From Streptomyces sp. NRRL B-1140 (GTDB taxonomy: Bacteria > Actinomycetota > Actinomycetes > Streptomycetales > Streptomycetaceae), in assembly GCF_001280065.1 (NCBI RefSeq), contig NZ_LGEA01000102.1, positions 248,001 through 312,000 of the forward strand: DNA of 64,000 nucleotides, written 5' to 3'. This document shows, in pieces, positions 18,001 to 26,223 of the stretch (the first letter of the stretch is position 1; each line of letters begins with the position of its first letter). Made by a program: the position numbers and the translations under genes. A model generated the notes under the pieces. That model was not told where the DNA came from. It was given only the letters and a program-made list of their open reading frames with translations, and did not search any database.

Positions 18001-18349
18001 CGTCGGACAGCGCCCGCAGCCCCTCGCCGGCCAGCCGTTCGAAGCGGTGCAGGTCGACGTCGTCGGGCGGGGCGGTGAGCCGGTACCCGCCCTCGACGGA
18101 GGCGATCGCGTCCGCGCCGAGTGTCCTGCGCAGCCGTCCGACCAGCGCCTGCAGTGCCCCCGGCGCGTCGGCGGGCGGCTGCCCGCCCCACACCTCGTCG
18201 ACGAGCAGCCCGGCGGGCACGGTCCGGCCCGCCCGCAGCGCGAGCACGGTCAGCAGCGCACGCAACCGCGCCCCGCCGACCGGAAGAACCGTCCCGTCGT
18301 CGCGGAGCGCCTGCGTGGTGCCGAGGATGCGGTAGCGCACGGGGTCCAT
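15062..18349 (-). CDS. AfsR/SARP family regulator: OmpR-like DNA-binding, BTAD, NB-ARC and TPR
   Basis: 1095 aa. Residues about 1-90 form an OmpR-type winged helix (MDPVRYRILG through LRRTLGADAIASVEGGYRL). The bacterial transcriptional activation domain runs to about 250 (VDLHRFERLAGEG to GADPGPELRSLHAELL). An NB-ARC ATPase follows with Walker A LLGPGGAGKTRLSQEA near residue 295 and LLILDNCEHV. TPR-like helices fill the C-terminal 500 residues. Such proteins activate secondary-metabolite or export genes. ATG at 18349 (GGAG just upstream, short spacing) is preferred; ATG at 18364 and GTG at 18376 are in frame. It is convergent with the DrrAB-like exporter. Confidence 0.92.
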   Translation of the reverse strand: MDPVRYRILGTTQALRDDGTVLPVGGARLRALLTVLALRAGRTVPAGLLVDEVWGGQPPADAPGALQALVGRLRRTLGADAIASVEGGYRLTAPPDDVDLHRFERLAGEGLRALSDGDPAKAAVVLDDALALWRGPALADLPDRAAEATRRDARRLDVLRARHTAALALGRAEQSLPELTALCDGHPLDEPLQALRLRALRDAGRTAEALDAYEDVRRLLADRLGADPGPELRSLHAELLRLGEAPAPLPAAGGPGRSAGNLRARLTSFIGRESDIETIRGDLAAARLVTLLGPGGAGKTRLSQEAAESVRETMRGGVWLAELAPVDDPDAVPEAVLTALGARETVLYGASAEGIRAAVGDRLDDPVERLAEHCFRPRMLLILDNCEHVADAAARLTEELLARCPDLTVLATSREPLGVPGELLRPVEPLPEPVALRLLADRGAAARPGFRIEDDPEACAEICRRLDGLPLAIELAAARLRMLTPRQIADRLDDRFRLLTSGSRTVLPRQQTLRAVVDWSWDLLDEDERDVLRRLSVFAGGCDLPAAEAVCGPAALQALGSLVDRSLVVAAPPGESAEGEMRYRLLETVAEYAAERLDESGQRGDTERAHLTYFRELARTTDPLLRGPGQLAAIRLLEREYDNLRIALRHAVILRDEQEALCLALSLVWYWQMRDLRIEARNWCREVMALGPDPFTEPVRPAAAVWERCTDAPPPMTGEILWEARRGIHLAHLACMDTELEAWQNPEAQRKLRAIAGTYEPGLPQNCRLPGLLWFFAVMLTGDMDRLRVIIDASIRTCRQTPGFDWELASGLQMRANFLANRTDWAGDAAQDADESLEIYRRLGDAWGTAEALSARAEAHERKGHYALAAADYEAAIAHAEHLGARAQAAVLSARLGSALLEAGDGERGERLLREVIAQREDSHSEAMPAARLFLAGLLGMTGRTAEAREQLKRLRRDFRIAHFIVFDAFILGAEAWLDAAESRYEECLHLIRRALNRAADPLSTAIAPYMRSGYLLIGAWALAGLDGGGRAEDAARCLGAFDALLPPGHSSQRQERETRRRAERQARALLGDEAYETAYAQGGGLSLDEATALL

Positions 18350-18639
18350 TGTCTCCGGTGACATGTAAGCGGTCACGACGGCCCGACGGCGCGGCGACGG
18401 CTGGTGGGGATGTGTGACGGGCCCCCGCGGACCGGCCCGCGGAGGCGGACGGCTCGTGAGGGACGTCTCGGCAGCGTGCCGGGGGCGCGGCCGGCCGCGA
18501 CGTGAGCCGCGGACGGTCCACTCGCAGCTTCCTCATGGCCTTCGGTGAGGTCGCGCTCACCTCGGCGTCCGTGCCGAGCCACGACCCGTACGCCGTGTGA
18601 GGGCCGATGGTGGCGAGGCGGGGAGGGGCGGCACCGCGT

Positions 18640-19347
18640 TCACCCATGCCGGCGCCTCGGCCGGTCGCGGTGCTTCGGCGGGGTCGCCGCCGTGCTCAGT
18701 TTCTCCAGCAGGACCGCCAGCTCCGCCGCGGGCAGGCCCTCCGTCTCCGCGCCGGGCACGGCGTCCCGGTGAGGGATTCCCCGGGCTTCGCGCAGGGCGT
18801 GGGAGAGCCAGGAGTCCGTACCCGGCACCTCCAGGGTCACCACCACGCCCGAATCCCGCCATTGCCGCCCCTGTTCCTCCCGCCTCTCGCCGAACCACTC
18901 CGGGCACCGCTCCACCAGCCGCAGCCGCCGCTCCCCCGCCACCGGCTGCCACGTGCGCGAGCCGGGCGCGGTCTCCGCGTAGGCCTGCGTGAGCACCTGC
19001 ACGGCCCGCACCCGCCCACCGGTCTCGGGCCACCGCGCGCCATGCCGCTCGACGGACAGCAGCCCCACCGACCGGATCCGGCCCCCCGGCTTCGGCCGCC
19101 GGTCCTCCCCGTCGTCGGGGCCCCCGCCCAGGGCGGCCGTGAGGCCGGTCTCCCCCCGCACGACCCGGACGCCGCCGACGTCCTCCACCGGCCCGCACAC
19201 CTTGCTGAGCTGGTCGTGCCAGCCGCCGCCGAACACCTGGCCGGCATCCTCCAGGAGCAGCGGCCAGCCGACCTCGTCCCCCACCAAGAAGGGCGTGCCG
19301 CAGCACTCCATCTGCCAGTCCTCGTAGATCACGTGCCACAGCCCCAT
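18640..19347 (-). CDS. Conserved Streptomyces protein of unknown function (DUF6578-like)
   Basis: 235 aa. It opens MGLWHVIYEDWQMECCGTPF, with a Cys pair, and VGDEVGWPLLL, a pattern I associate from memory with the DUF6578 family; this was not checked. No signal peptide or transmembrane segment. The C-terminal 80 residues are charged (ERRLRLVERCPEWFGERR). GC-rich codon usage supports coding. The function is unknown. The 290 bp between it and the AfsR-like start hold nothing clear except GCGGCCGGCCGC, a 12-bp palindrome. Confidence 0.75.
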   Translation of the reverse strand: MGLWHVIYEDWQMECCGTPFLVGDEVGWPLLLEDAGQVFGGGWHDQLSKVCGPVEDVGGVRVVRGETGLTAALGGGPDDGEDRRPKPGGRIRSVGLLSVERHGARWPETGGRVRAVQVLTQAYAETAPGSRTWQPVAGERRLRLVERCPEWFGERREEQGRQWRDSGVVVTLEVPGTDSWLSHALREARGIPHRDAVPGAETEGLPAAELAVLLEKLSTAATPPKHRDRPRRRHG

Positions 19348-19451
19348 TCCCCCACCCTCCCCGGAACCGACCGCCCCGCGCGAGACGTTTTTCCTCTGCG
19401 CCCGGTACCGTCGGGCCGTCCCACCCCGTGTCGATGAGTGCAGGGAGCCCC

Positions 19452-20252
19452 ATGACCACCGCCACCACCCGCCACAGCGAGCGGCGGATCAGTCCCGTGT
19501 TCGTCGGGATCCTCGCCGTGACGGCGGTCACGGGATGGGCGACCTGGACCGGGTTCGCCGAGCAGCCCGGTGTCGCCGTGTTCCTGTTCGTGACGGCGGC
19601 GTGGATCGTCTCGCTGTGCCTCCACGAGTACGCGCACGCGCGCACCGCCCTGCACAGCGGCGACATCTCGGTCGGCGCGAAGGGCTATCTGACCCTGAAC
19701 CCGCTGAAGTACACCCACGCGCTGCTCAGCATCGTGCTGCCGGTGATCTTCGTGATCATGGGCGGTATCGGGCTGCCCGGCGGTGCCGTGTTCATCGAGC
19801 GGGGGCGGATCCAGGGGCGCTGGAAGCACAGCCTGATCTCGGCGGCGGGCCCGCTGACGAACGTGCTGTTCGCCGTCGTCTGCACCGCCCCGTTCTGGCT
19901 GGACGCGCTCGACGGCGTACCGAACGACTTCCGGTTCGCCCTCGCCTTCCTCGCGCTGCTCCAGGTGACGGCCGCGCTGCTGAACTTCCTGCCGGTTCCG
20001 GGGCTGGACGGCTACGGCGTGATCGAGCCCTGGCTGTCGTACAACGTCCGCCGCCAGGTGGAGCCGTTCGCGCCGTTCGGGCTGCTGTTCGTGTTCGCGC
20101 TGCTGTGGCTGCCCGCGGTGAACGGCGTCTTCTTCGACGTGATCGACACGATCCTGAAGTCCCTCGGGATCAGTGACTTCGAGACGTACTGCGGTCAGGA
20201 GCTGTACCGCTTCTGGCAGGGCTCCAACGAGTTCTGCCAGGCGGCCCCGTGA
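19452..20252 (+). CDS. M50 family membrane metalloprotease (site-2 protease type)
   Basis: 266 aa with about six transmembrane helices. The zinc motif HEYAH (HExxH) sits in SLCLHEYAHARTALHSGD, and the third ligand lies in LNFLPVPGLDGYGVIEPWL, matching the NxxPxPxLDG motif of the family. These proteases cleave membrane-embedded regulators such as anti-sigma factors. The start ATG at 19452 has CAGGGAG upstream. The C-terminus (DFETYCGQELYRFWQGSNEFCQ) has two cysteines that could pair outside the membrane. Substrate unknown. Confidence 0.92.
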   Translation: MTTATTRHSERRISPVFVGILAVTAVTGWATWTGFAEQPGVAVFLFVTAAWIVSLCLHEYAHARTALHSGDISVGAKGYLTLNPLKYTHALLSIVLPVIFVIMGGIGLPGGAVFIERGRIQGRWKHSLISAAGPLTNVLFAVVCTAPFWLDALDGVPNDFRFALAFLALLQVTAALLNFLPVPGLDGYGVIEPWLSYNVRRQVEPFAPFGLLFVFALLWLPAVNGVFFDVIDTILKSLGISDFETYCGQELYRFWQGSNEFCQAAP

Positions 20253-20261
20253 CGGAAGCGG

Positions 20262-20441
20262 TCAGTGGGTGACCGACTTCTGTGCCCTGGCGCGCTTCAG
20301 GTAGTACCAGGCCATGTTGGACGACAGCCCGGCGAGCAGCACCCAGACGATTCCCAGCCAGCTGCCCTCCACGAAGGAGACCACGGCCGCGGCCACGGAC
20401 AGGACGCAGAGGATCAGGGCGTAGAGGGCGAGGCGGGGCAT
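20262..20441 (-). CDS. Small two-helix membrane protein
   Basis: 59 aa, MPRLALYALILCVLSVAAAVVSFVEGSWLGIVWVLLAG-type sequence with two transmembrane helices and a basic tail (YYLKRARAQKSVTH). It ends 9 bp from the convergent protease gene. Function unknown. A terminator at 20458 separates it from the gene upstream. Confidence 0.7.
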   Translation of the reverse strand: MPRLALYALILCVLSVAAAVVSFVEGSWLGIVWVLLAGLSSNMAWYYLKRARAQKSVTH

Positions 20442-20457
20442 GGGGTCGACTCCTGTC

Positions 20458-20498
20458 GGGGGACACTGCGGCACTGCTGATGCCGTCCAGTGTCCCCC
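20458..20498 (-). terminator. Long hairpin terminator of npdG
   Basis: Outer perfect 11-bp stem GGGGGACACTG with an inner 5-bp CGGCA/TGCCG stem and a 7-nt loop, 15 bp beyond the reductase stop. Confidence 0.85.
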
Positions 20499-20513
20499 AT
20501 GCACCTCACCGGC

Positions 20514-21233
20514 TCACACGTCGGTGACGCGGAGCCCCGCGTGCGCCTTGTACCGGCGGTTGACGGAGATCAGGTTGGCCACGAGCGACTCCACCTGGTG
20601 GGCGTTGCGCAGCCGTCCGGCGAAGACACCGCGCATCCCGGCGATGCGGCCGGCCAGGGCCTGGACGATCTCCACGTCCGCCCGCACCTCGCCGAGCACC
20701 ATCACATCGGTGTCGATCTCGTCGATCTCCGGGTCCTGGAGCAGCACGGCCGACAGGTGGTGGAAGGCGGCCGTGACCCGGGAGTCCGGCAGCAGGGCGG
20801 CGGCCTGCTCGGCGGCGCTGCCCTCCTCCGGCTTGAGGGCGTAGGCGCCCTTCTTGTCGAACCCGAGCGGGTTGACGCAGTCGACGACGAGCTTGCCCGC
20901 CAGTTCCTCGCGCAGGGACTCGAGGGTCTTGCCGTGGCCGTCCCACGGCACGGCGACGATCACGACGTCGCTGCGGCGCGCGGTCTCGGCGTTGTCGGCG
21001 CCCTCGATGCCGTGGCCGAGTTCCTCGGCGGCTGCCTGGGCACGGTCGGCCGCCCGTGAGCCGATGATCACCTTCTGGCCGGCCTTGGCGAGCCGGTAGG
21101 CCAGGCCCTTGCCCTGCGGTCCGGTCCCGCCGAGCACCCCCACCACGAGTCCGGAGACGTCGGGCAGGTCCCAGGGGTCCTTGGCGGGCGCCTTCTGGGC
21201 GTTGTCGGTGGCAGCACTGTCGGTAGAGGTCAT
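20514..21233 (-). CDS. npdG: NADPH-dependent F420 reductase
   Basis: 239 aa. It transfers hydride between NADPH and coenzyme F420. The N-terminal Rossmann motif VVGVLGGTGPQGKGLAYRLAKAG and KVIIGSRAADRAQ (basic residues for the NADP phosphate) are clear, followed by DVVIVAVPWDGH, LVVDCVNPLGFDKKGAY and AFHHLSAVLLQDP, all typical of Fno/NpdG. The first 25 residues are an extra disordered tail. In Streptomyces F420H2 serves several biosynthetic reductases. Confidence 0.92.
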   Translation of the reverse strand: MTSTDSAATDNAQKAPAKDPWDLPDVSGLVVGVLGGTGPQGKGLAYRLAKAGQKVIIGSRAADRAQAAAEELGHGIEGADNAETARRSDVVIVAVPWDGHGKTLESLREELAGKLVVDCVNPLGFDKKGAYALKPEEGSAAEQAAALLPDSRVTAAFHHLSAVLLQDPEIDEIDTDVMVLGEVRADVEIVQALAGRIAGMRGVFAGRLRNAHQVESLVANLISVNRRYKAHAGLRVTDV

Positions 21234-21483
21234 GGCCCCGACTCTACGACCGCGCCGTCGTGCCGGGCGGCTCAGGTCGGCCCCGTCACGGGCATCCGCC
21301 GGAAGGTGCTCGCGTCGTGGGCTGCGAGGTCACCGGTCTCGCGAGGGGCGGCGGTCCCGGTGAGGGGCACGCTGCTCCGGTCGTTCGACGGGGGTACAGG
21401 TGACCGGTCGCCCTCCCCAGCCCGGGCGAACGCGCAGCGAACCCGACGTCACGGGTGACCGCTGGGGGGCAGGATGCGGCTCC

Positions 21484-22086
21484 ATGGATGCGGTACGGGT
21501 CGCGTTGCTGCGGGAAGTGCTCGCCGGGACGGAGTGGCTCGGGGCCACGCGGCGGTTCGCCGGGGCGCTGCGCGGCTCGGTGGTGTCGCACGGGGGCGGG
21601 CTGCTGCTGGTCGGCACGCGGGACTACGAGCCGTGGCATCTGGCCGCGCACCTGGTGGACGAGGCCGCCTGGTCGGGCACGCCGGAGCTGGCCCCGACCC
21701 TGGTACGGCACGACGCGCGCCCCTGTGATCCCACGCATCTGGCGGTCGGTCTGGGCCGGCTCGAGGCGGCCCGGCGGGGGGAGACGCTGCTGGTGGTCGC
21801 CCCCGAGGGGCCCGCCGCACCACTCCTGGAACGGGTGTCCGACGCCCGTCGCGCCGGGGCGACGGTCCTGGCCCTGGGCCCCGGCCCGGGCGAGCTCCCG
21901 TCCCTGGCGCACGAGACCCTGGCGGTCCCCGACGGCTCGGAGCTGGACCTCGACACGGTGCAGCACCTGGTCAGTGCGGCGGCCGGGGAGAACGCCCTGC
22001 CCACTCCGCGGGGGCGGCGCAGGCTGCGGGACCGGGTGGCGCGACTGGCGGAGCACCTGACGGCACCTCCACCGGCCCGCTGGTGA
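21484..22086 (+). CDS. Conserved hypothetical protein
   Basis: 200 aa, not recognised. It shows alternating beta/alpha pattern (GGGLLLVGTRDYEPWHLAAHLVDEA, ETLLVVAPEGPAAPLLERVSDARRAGATVLALGPGPGE), loosely like a SIS or Rossmann-type sugar-phosphate binding fold, without a catalytic signature. No signal peptide. The coding call rests on strong GC3 bias and a clean ATG at 21484. The 250 bp upstream contain no recognised signal. Confidence 0.7.
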   Translation: MDAVRVALLREVLAGTEWLGATRRFAGALRGSVVSHGGGLLLVGTRDYEPWHLAAHLVDEAAWSGTPELAPTLVRHDARPCDPTHLAVGLGRLEAARRGETLLVVAPEGPAAPLLERVSDARRAGATVLALGPGPGELPSLAHETLAVPDGSELDLDTVQHLVSAAAGENALPTPRGRRRLRDRVARLAEHLTAPPPARW

Positions 22087-22131
22087 GGTCCTGCCGTTCC
22101 GCTGCGAGCCGGGGCCTCCGGCCATCGCGAA

Positions 22132-22164
22132 CGCCCGGGTCCGCGGCTGTCACGGACCCGGGCG
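22132..22164. terminator. Hairpin terminator between convergent genes
   Basis: Perfect 12-bp stem CGCCCGGGTCCG with a 9-nt loop. Confidence 0.85.
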
Positions 22165-22173
22165 CCGGCGGGA

Positions 22174-22407
22174 TCAGCTCTCGTCGTCCCGGCTGCCCGC
22201 CGGTGCGTCGTGCCACTTGGGGTCGTTCTCCCACTGGAGGTTGCGCTCGCGGGCGGTCGCCATCGCGTGTTCGGCCTCCGTGCGGGAGGCGTACGGCCCG
22301 AACCGGTCCTTGTTGGGGCACTCCGGCCCCTCTTCGACCTTCTTGTGCTCCAGGCAGTAGTACCACTCGCCCGGCTTGCCGACCGTGCGCTTCTTGAACA
22401 GGGCCAT
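22174..22407 (-). CDS. Small conserved Streptomyces protein
   Basis: 77 aa. [30 protein letters not shown] has two Cys and a His that could bind zinc, and [23 protein letters not shown] resembles a short SPOR-like segment. Ribosome site GAGAGGAG precedes the ATG. No function is known to me. Confidence 0.78.
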   Translation of the reverse strand: MALFKKRTVGKPGEWYYCLEHKKVEEGPECPNKDRFGPYASRTEAEHAMATARERNLQWENDPKWHDAPAGSRDDES

Positions 22408-22452
22408 GACCAGCTCCTCTCGCCATCGTCATGTTCCCCCATGGCCGCTGGT

Positions 22453-22458
22453 TAGACT
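22453..22458 (+). promoter_or_regulatory. -10 box of map; probable leaderless transcript
   Basis: TAGACT, the Streptomyces housekeeping -10 consensus form, lies 7 nt before the ATG with no room for a Shine-Dalgarno sequence. Confidence 0.55.
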
Positions 22459-22465
22459 CGCTGGC

Positions 22466-23323
22466 ATGTCTGGCCAGTCGCTGCTCGTCCCGGGGGAGCT
22501 GTCCCCCCTCCGTTCCGTGCCCGGAAACATCCGCCGCCCCGAGTACGTCGGCAAGCCCGCGCCGACGCCGTACACCGGACCGGAGGTGCAGACGCCCGAG
22601 ACGATCGAGGCGATGCGCGTGGCCGGCCGGATCGCGGCGCGGGCGATGGCGGAGGCCGCGAAGCTCATCGCCCCCGGGGTGACCACGGACGAGCTGGACA
22701 AGGCGGCGCACGAGTACATGTGCGACCACGGCGCCTACCCCTCGACGCTGGGCTACCGCGGCTTCCCCAAGTCGCTGTGCACGAGCGTCAACGAGGTCAT
22801 CTGCCACGGCATCCCGGACTCGACGGTCCTGCGCGACGGCGACATCGTCAACCTCGACGTGACGGCGTACATCGGCGGTGTGCACGGCGACAACAACGCC
22901 ACCTACCTGGTGGGTGACGTCGACGAGGAGTCGCGGCTGCTGGTGGAGCGGACCCGGGAGTCCCTGGAGCGGGCGATCAAGGCGGTCAAGCCGGGCCGGC
23001 AGATCAACATCATCGGCCGGGTCATCGAGTCGTACGCCAAGCGCTTCGGATACGGGGTGGTCCGGGACTTCACCGGGCACGGCATCAACTCGTCGTTCCA
23101 CTCGGGCCTGATCATCCCGCACTACGACAGCCCGCACGCGACGACCGTCATCCAGCCCGGCATGACGTTCACGATCGAGCCGATGCTGACGCTCGGCACA
23201 CACGAGTACGACATGTGGGACGACGGCTGGACGGTCGTGACGAAGGACCGCAAGCGGACGGCCCAGTTCGAGCACACGCTGGTGGTGACGGACTCCGGCG
23301 CGGAGATCCTCACGCTGCCGTAA
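22466..23323 (+). CDS. map: Type I methionine aminopeptidase
   Basis: 285 aa. It removes the initiator methionine from nascent proteins using two metal ions. Metal ligands are readable: Asp in [19 protein letters not shown] (two Asp), His in [12 protein letters not shown], Glu in [10 protein letters not shown] and Glu in QFEHTLVVT. The substrate-site His lies in [28 protein letters not shown]. The N-terminal extension ([25 protein letters not shown]) is the form seen in actinobacterial paralogues with an SH3-binding-like tail. ATG at 22466 directly follows the promoter. Confidence 0.96.
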   Translation: MSGQSLLVPGELSPLRSVPGNIRRPEYVGKPAPTPYTGPEVQTPETIEAMRVAGRIAARAMAEAAKLIAPGVTTDELDKAAHEYMCDHGAYPSTLGYRGFPKSLCTSVNEVICHGIPDSTVLRDGDIVNLDVTAYIGGVHGDNNATYLVGDVDEESRLLVERTRESLERAIKAVKPGRQINIIGRVIESYAKRFGYGVVRDFTGHGINSSFHSGLIIPHYDSPHATTVIQPGMTFTIEPMLTLGTHEYDMWDDGWTVVTKDRKRTAQFEHTLVVTDSGAEILTLP

Positions 23324-23342
23324 CCCGCACCCGCACCCCCGC

Positions 23343-23373
23343 ACGGCCCGCTCTCCCGCAGAGGGCGGGCCGT
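23343..23373 (+). terminator. Hairpin terminator of map
   Basis: Stem ACGGCCCGCTCT with its complement (one G-U pair), 20 bp after the stop. Confidence 0.78.
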
Positions 23374-23431
23374 TCCGCATGGGCGTGCGGACGGAGGTTT
23401 TTACCGACACCGCGTCGGGAAAAGTGTGCGC

Positions 23432-24079
23432 ATGGAATCCTTCTCGACGCTCCTTCGGACGGCTTCCCGCGAGCAGCACGAGGAGGTCAGAGGCTCGACG
23501 TTCATCGGCGACCTGCTGGGGCGGAAGCTGGGGCTCGACGCGTTCGCGCGCTACACGGAGCAGCTGTGGTTCGTGTACGGGGCATTGGAGTCCGGCGCCC
23601 GGCGGCTGGCCGCGGATCCGGTGGCCGGCCCCTTCGTCCGTCCGGAGCTGTTCCGCGTGACGGCACTGGAGCAGGACCTGGAGCATCTGCGCGGCCCCGG
23701 CTGGCGCACGACGGTCAGCGCGCTGCCGGCCACCCTGGAGTACGCGGAGCGGATCAGCGCCTGCGCCCGCACCTGGCCGGCCGGTTACGTCGCCCACCAC
23801 TACACCCGCTACATGGGCGACCTCTCCGGCGGGCAGATCATCCGCGACACGGCCGAGAAGACGTGGGGCTTTTCGAGGAAGGGCGACGGGGTGCGCTTCT
23901 ACGTCTTCGAGGAGATCCCCAACCCGGCCGCCTTCAAGCGGACTTACTGCGAGCTGCTGGACGCGCTGCCCGGTGACGAGCTGGAGCGGCAGCGGGTCGT
24001 GGCCGAGTGCAAGCGGGCGTACGGGCTGAACAACCGGATGTTCGAGGCGCTGGGTGCGGAGTTCCCGCTCACGGCGTGA
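23432..24079 (+). CDS. hmuO: Biliverdin-producing heme oxygenase
   Basis: 215 aa. It opens heme to biliverdin, carbon monoxide and iron. The proximal heme ligand His is in ASREQHEEVRGSTF near residue 17, and the distal-helix motif YMGDLSGGQIIRD is intact, with AFKRTYCELLDALP near the end. Length matches bacterial heme oxygenases such as HmuO of corynebacteria. The ATG at 23432 is preferred; a GTG two codons earlier is possible. It lies 1 kb from the efe iron-uptake operon, which fits iron recycling, but no heme transporter is adjacent. Confidence 0.94.
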   Translation: MESFSTLLRTASREQHEEVRGSTFIGDLLGRKLGLDAFARYTEQLWFVYGALESGARRLAADPVAGPFVRPELFRVTALEQDLEHLRGPGWRTTVSALPATLEYAERISACARTWPAGYVAHHYTRYMGDLSGGQIIRDTAEKTWGFSRKGDGVRFYVFEEIPNPAAFKRTYCELLDALPGDELERQRVVAECKRAYGLNNRMFEALGAEFPLTA

Positions 24080-24141
24080 ACGGGCGGGCCCGACACGCAC
24101 GGCAGGTCACCCCCTCCCCGTACGGACGCACTCCGCCCGGG

Positions 24142-24786
24142 TCAGCGTTCGAGGCGGACCCGCCCGCCGACCTCGGTCCATCCCCCCGGCTGGGGGGCGG
24201 TGAGGATCTGGGAGCCCGCACCCTGGGTGATGTTGAGGGCCCGGCCCAGCCGGTCGGTGAGCAGCAGGGCCGCGGCTCCGGTGGCCTCGTCCTCGTCGAT
24301 GCCGTCGCCCCGGCCGGGAAAGGCCCGGGCCCGGATCCGCCCGGCCGGCTCGTCCTCCCACGCCCAGGCGTACACCGACTCCCCCGGCGGCGGCACGGCC
24401 AGGTCGTCGACCTCGGCGGCGCCGCCGCACTGCCGCAGCGTCCGCGGTGGCGCCCACTCCGCCCGGGCCTCGATCCAGCAGAACTCACCGTCCTGCCGGG
24501 CCCCGACCACCCCGGCGGGTGTCACCAGTTCGGGCACGTCGAGCAGCCATGCCGTCCCCACACAGGGATGCCCCGCGAAGGGCAGGCGCAGGGTGGGCGT
24601 GTAGATGTCGATCACTCCGCGCTCGGGGTCGTCGACGAACACGGTCTCACTGAACCCGGCTTTCGCCGCGAACGCCTGCCGCTCGTCCCGCTCCGGCATC
24701 ACGGAGCCCTCGCGCACGACCCCGAGCTCGTTGCCGTACCCACCGTTCGGCCCGCAGAAGACACGGAGCACGTCGTAGTCAGTCAC
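24142..24786 (-). CDS. PhzF family isomerase-like protein
   Basis: 214 aa, slightly shorter than the usual 260-300 for PhzF. Diagnostic parts are GNELGVVREGS (GNxLGVV), FAAKAGFSETVFVDD, LPFAGHPCVGTAWLL (the conserved GHP loop) and DEATGAAALLLTDRLG. The family includes isomerases acting on phenazine precursors and many of unknown substrate. GTG start at 24786. The shortened middle could mean a diverged active site. Confidence 0.87.
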   Translation of the reverse strand: MTDYDVLRVFCGPNGGYGNELGVVREGSVMPERDERQAFAAKAGFSETVFVDDPERGVIDIYTPTLRLPFAGHPCVGTAWLLDVPELVTPAGVVGARQDGEFCWIEARAEWAPPRTLRQCGGAAEVDDLAVPPPGESVYAWAWEDEPAGRIRARAFPGRGDGIDEDEATGAAALLLTDRLGRALNITQGAGSQILTAPQPGGWTEVGGRVRLER

Positions 24787-25035
24787 GAGGGGAATTCAAG
24801 CATCGCCCGAGTGGAGGGGGCGCCCCGGGCAAGGGCGCACGCCGGTGACGCGGTGGCCACACGGAGCACGAAGAGTGTTTCCGCGTGGCCCGTGTGCATC
24901 AGGTCACGCCCCCGTGCGCCGGACATGTCAGGGCAGACACCGGGCTCCCTGGCCTCGAAACGCGACCTTTGACCTTCCCTTGACTCAACCATGGGAGCGA
25001 TTTTGAGCCACTTAGGTCATCCTTATGTGCTGCCC

Positions 25036-25054
25036 TTAGGTGAGCCTCACCTTC
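25036..25054. promoter_or_regulatory. IdeR/DmdR iron box controlling the efe operon
   Basis: TTAGGTGAGCCTCACCTTC contains the perfect palindrome AGGTGAG-C-CTCACCT (25038-25052) and matches the DtxR/IdeR consensus in its TTAGGT half. A second CTTAGGT half lies 24 bp upstream at 25011. It sits 19 bp before efeO, so iron-bound DmdR should repress the operon. The rest of the 286-bp gap holds competing short hairpins (24855-24896) and TTGACC/TTGACT -35-like motifs. Confidence 0.85.
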
Positions 25055-25072
25055 CTCTCTCCTGGAGCCCAC

Positions 25073-26221
25073 ATGCGACCCGCCCGTCACGCTTCCGTCG
25101 TCATCGCCGCCGCGGCGGCCCTGGCCGCTGTCACCGGTTGCACCGAGAAGAGCGACGCGAAGGACGGCGACCACGTGATCAACGTGACGGCGACCGACGA
25201 CAAGTGCCAGGTGTCGAAGAAGGAGTTCCCGGCCGGGCACGTCGAGCTGGCCGTGGAGAACAAGGGCTCCAAGGTCACCGAGGTCTACGTCCTGTTCCCC
25301 GACGACCGTGTGGTCACCGAGCGGGAGAACATAGGCCCTGGCACCAAGCAGCGGGTCACCGCCGAGGTGAAGGCGGGCGAGTACCAGATCGCCTGCAAGC
25401 CCGGCATGAAGGGCGACGGCATCCGCCAGGCCGTCAAGGCCACCGGCGGCAAGGCCGTCCAGCGCGACCCGCGCCTGGACAAGGCCGTCGCCGCCTACCG
25501 CGCCTACGCCCAGGCGCAGGCCGACGAGACGCTGCCGAAGGCCGAGGCGTTCGCCAAGGCCGTCAAGGACGGTGACCTGGAGGCGGCGAAGAAGGCGTAC
25601 GCCCCCTCCCGCATCGGCTGGGAGCGCACCGAGCCGGTCGCCGAGTCGTTCGGTGACATCGACCCCAAGGTCGACGTCCGCGAGGACGGCCTGGAGGACG
25701 GCCAGGACCCGGCCACCGACTGGACCGGCTGGCACCGCCTGGAGAAGGCCCTCTGGCAGGACAAGAAGATCGGCACCCGCGAGAAGGACCTCGCCGACCT
25801 GCTGATCAAGGACCTGAAGGACTGGCAGAACCGGGTCGGCACGGCCGAGATCACCCCCACCTCCATGGCCAACGGCGCCAAGGAACTCCTCGACGAGGTC
25901 GCCACCGGCAAGGTCACCGGCGAGGAGGAGCGCTACTCGCACACCGACCTGGTCGACTTCAAGGCCAACGTCGAGGGCGCGCAGAAGTCCTACGACCTGC
26001 TGAAGCCGGTCGCCAAGGAGAACGACGCCGCCCTCGTCACCGAACTCGACGAGCAGTTCGCGGCCCTGGACAAGCTGCTCGACCGGTACCGCCCGAACAG
26101 CACGTCGTACGACTTCACCTCCTACGACAAGGTAGGCAAGGCCGACCGCAAGGAGCTCTCGGACGCGGTCAACGCCCTGGCGGAGCCGCTGTCGAAGCTC
26201 GCCGCGGCGGTGGTGAAGTAA
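25073..26221 (+). CDS. efeO: Iron uptake lipoprotein EfeO (EfeM/EfeO family)
   Basis: 382 aa. A lipoprotein signal ends at Cys23 (LAAVTGC). An N-terminal cupredoxin-like domain (INVTATDDKCQVSKKEFPAGHVELAVENKG to YQIACKPGMKGDG) is followed by the M75 peptidase-like domain, with the metal motif TGWHRLEKALW (HxxE) near residue 221. It is thought to bind iron outside the membrane and hand it to EfeU. The ATG follows CTGGAG. First gene of efeO-efeB-efeU, with 2 bp to the next gene. Confidence 0.95.
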   Translation: MRPARHASVVIAAAAALAAVTGCTEKSDAKDGDHVINVTATDDKCQVSKKEFPAGHVELAVENKGSKVTEVYVLFPDDRVVTERENIGPGTKQRVTAEVKAGEYQIACKPGMKGDGIRQAVKATGGKAVQRDPRLDKAVAAYRAYAQAQADETLPKAEAFAKAVKDGDLEAAKKAYAPSRIGWERTEPVAESFGDIDPKVDVREDGLEDGQDPATDWTGWHRLEKALWQDKKIGTREKDLADLLIKDLKDWQNRVGTAEITPTSMANGAKELLDEVATGKVTGEEERYSHTDLVDFKANVEGAQKSYDLLKPVAKENDAALVTELDEQFAALDKLLDRYRPNSTSYDFTSYDKVGKADRKELSDAVNALAEPLSKLAAAVVK

Positions 26222-26223
26222 CG

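Noticed and set aside
14171..18361. A 1396-codon plus-strand open frame antisense to the AfsR-like gene
   Set aside because: High-GC DNA leaves long antisense frames open. The minus-strand frame has recognisable domains, while this one is low-complexity Gly/Arg/Pro/Gln sequence with no domain.
18377..18639. Small frames in the gap beside the AfsR-like gene
   Set aside because: No ribosome site, no domain and mixed codon bias. Only a 12-bp GCGGCCGGCCGC palindrome stands out, which is expected by chance at this GC content.
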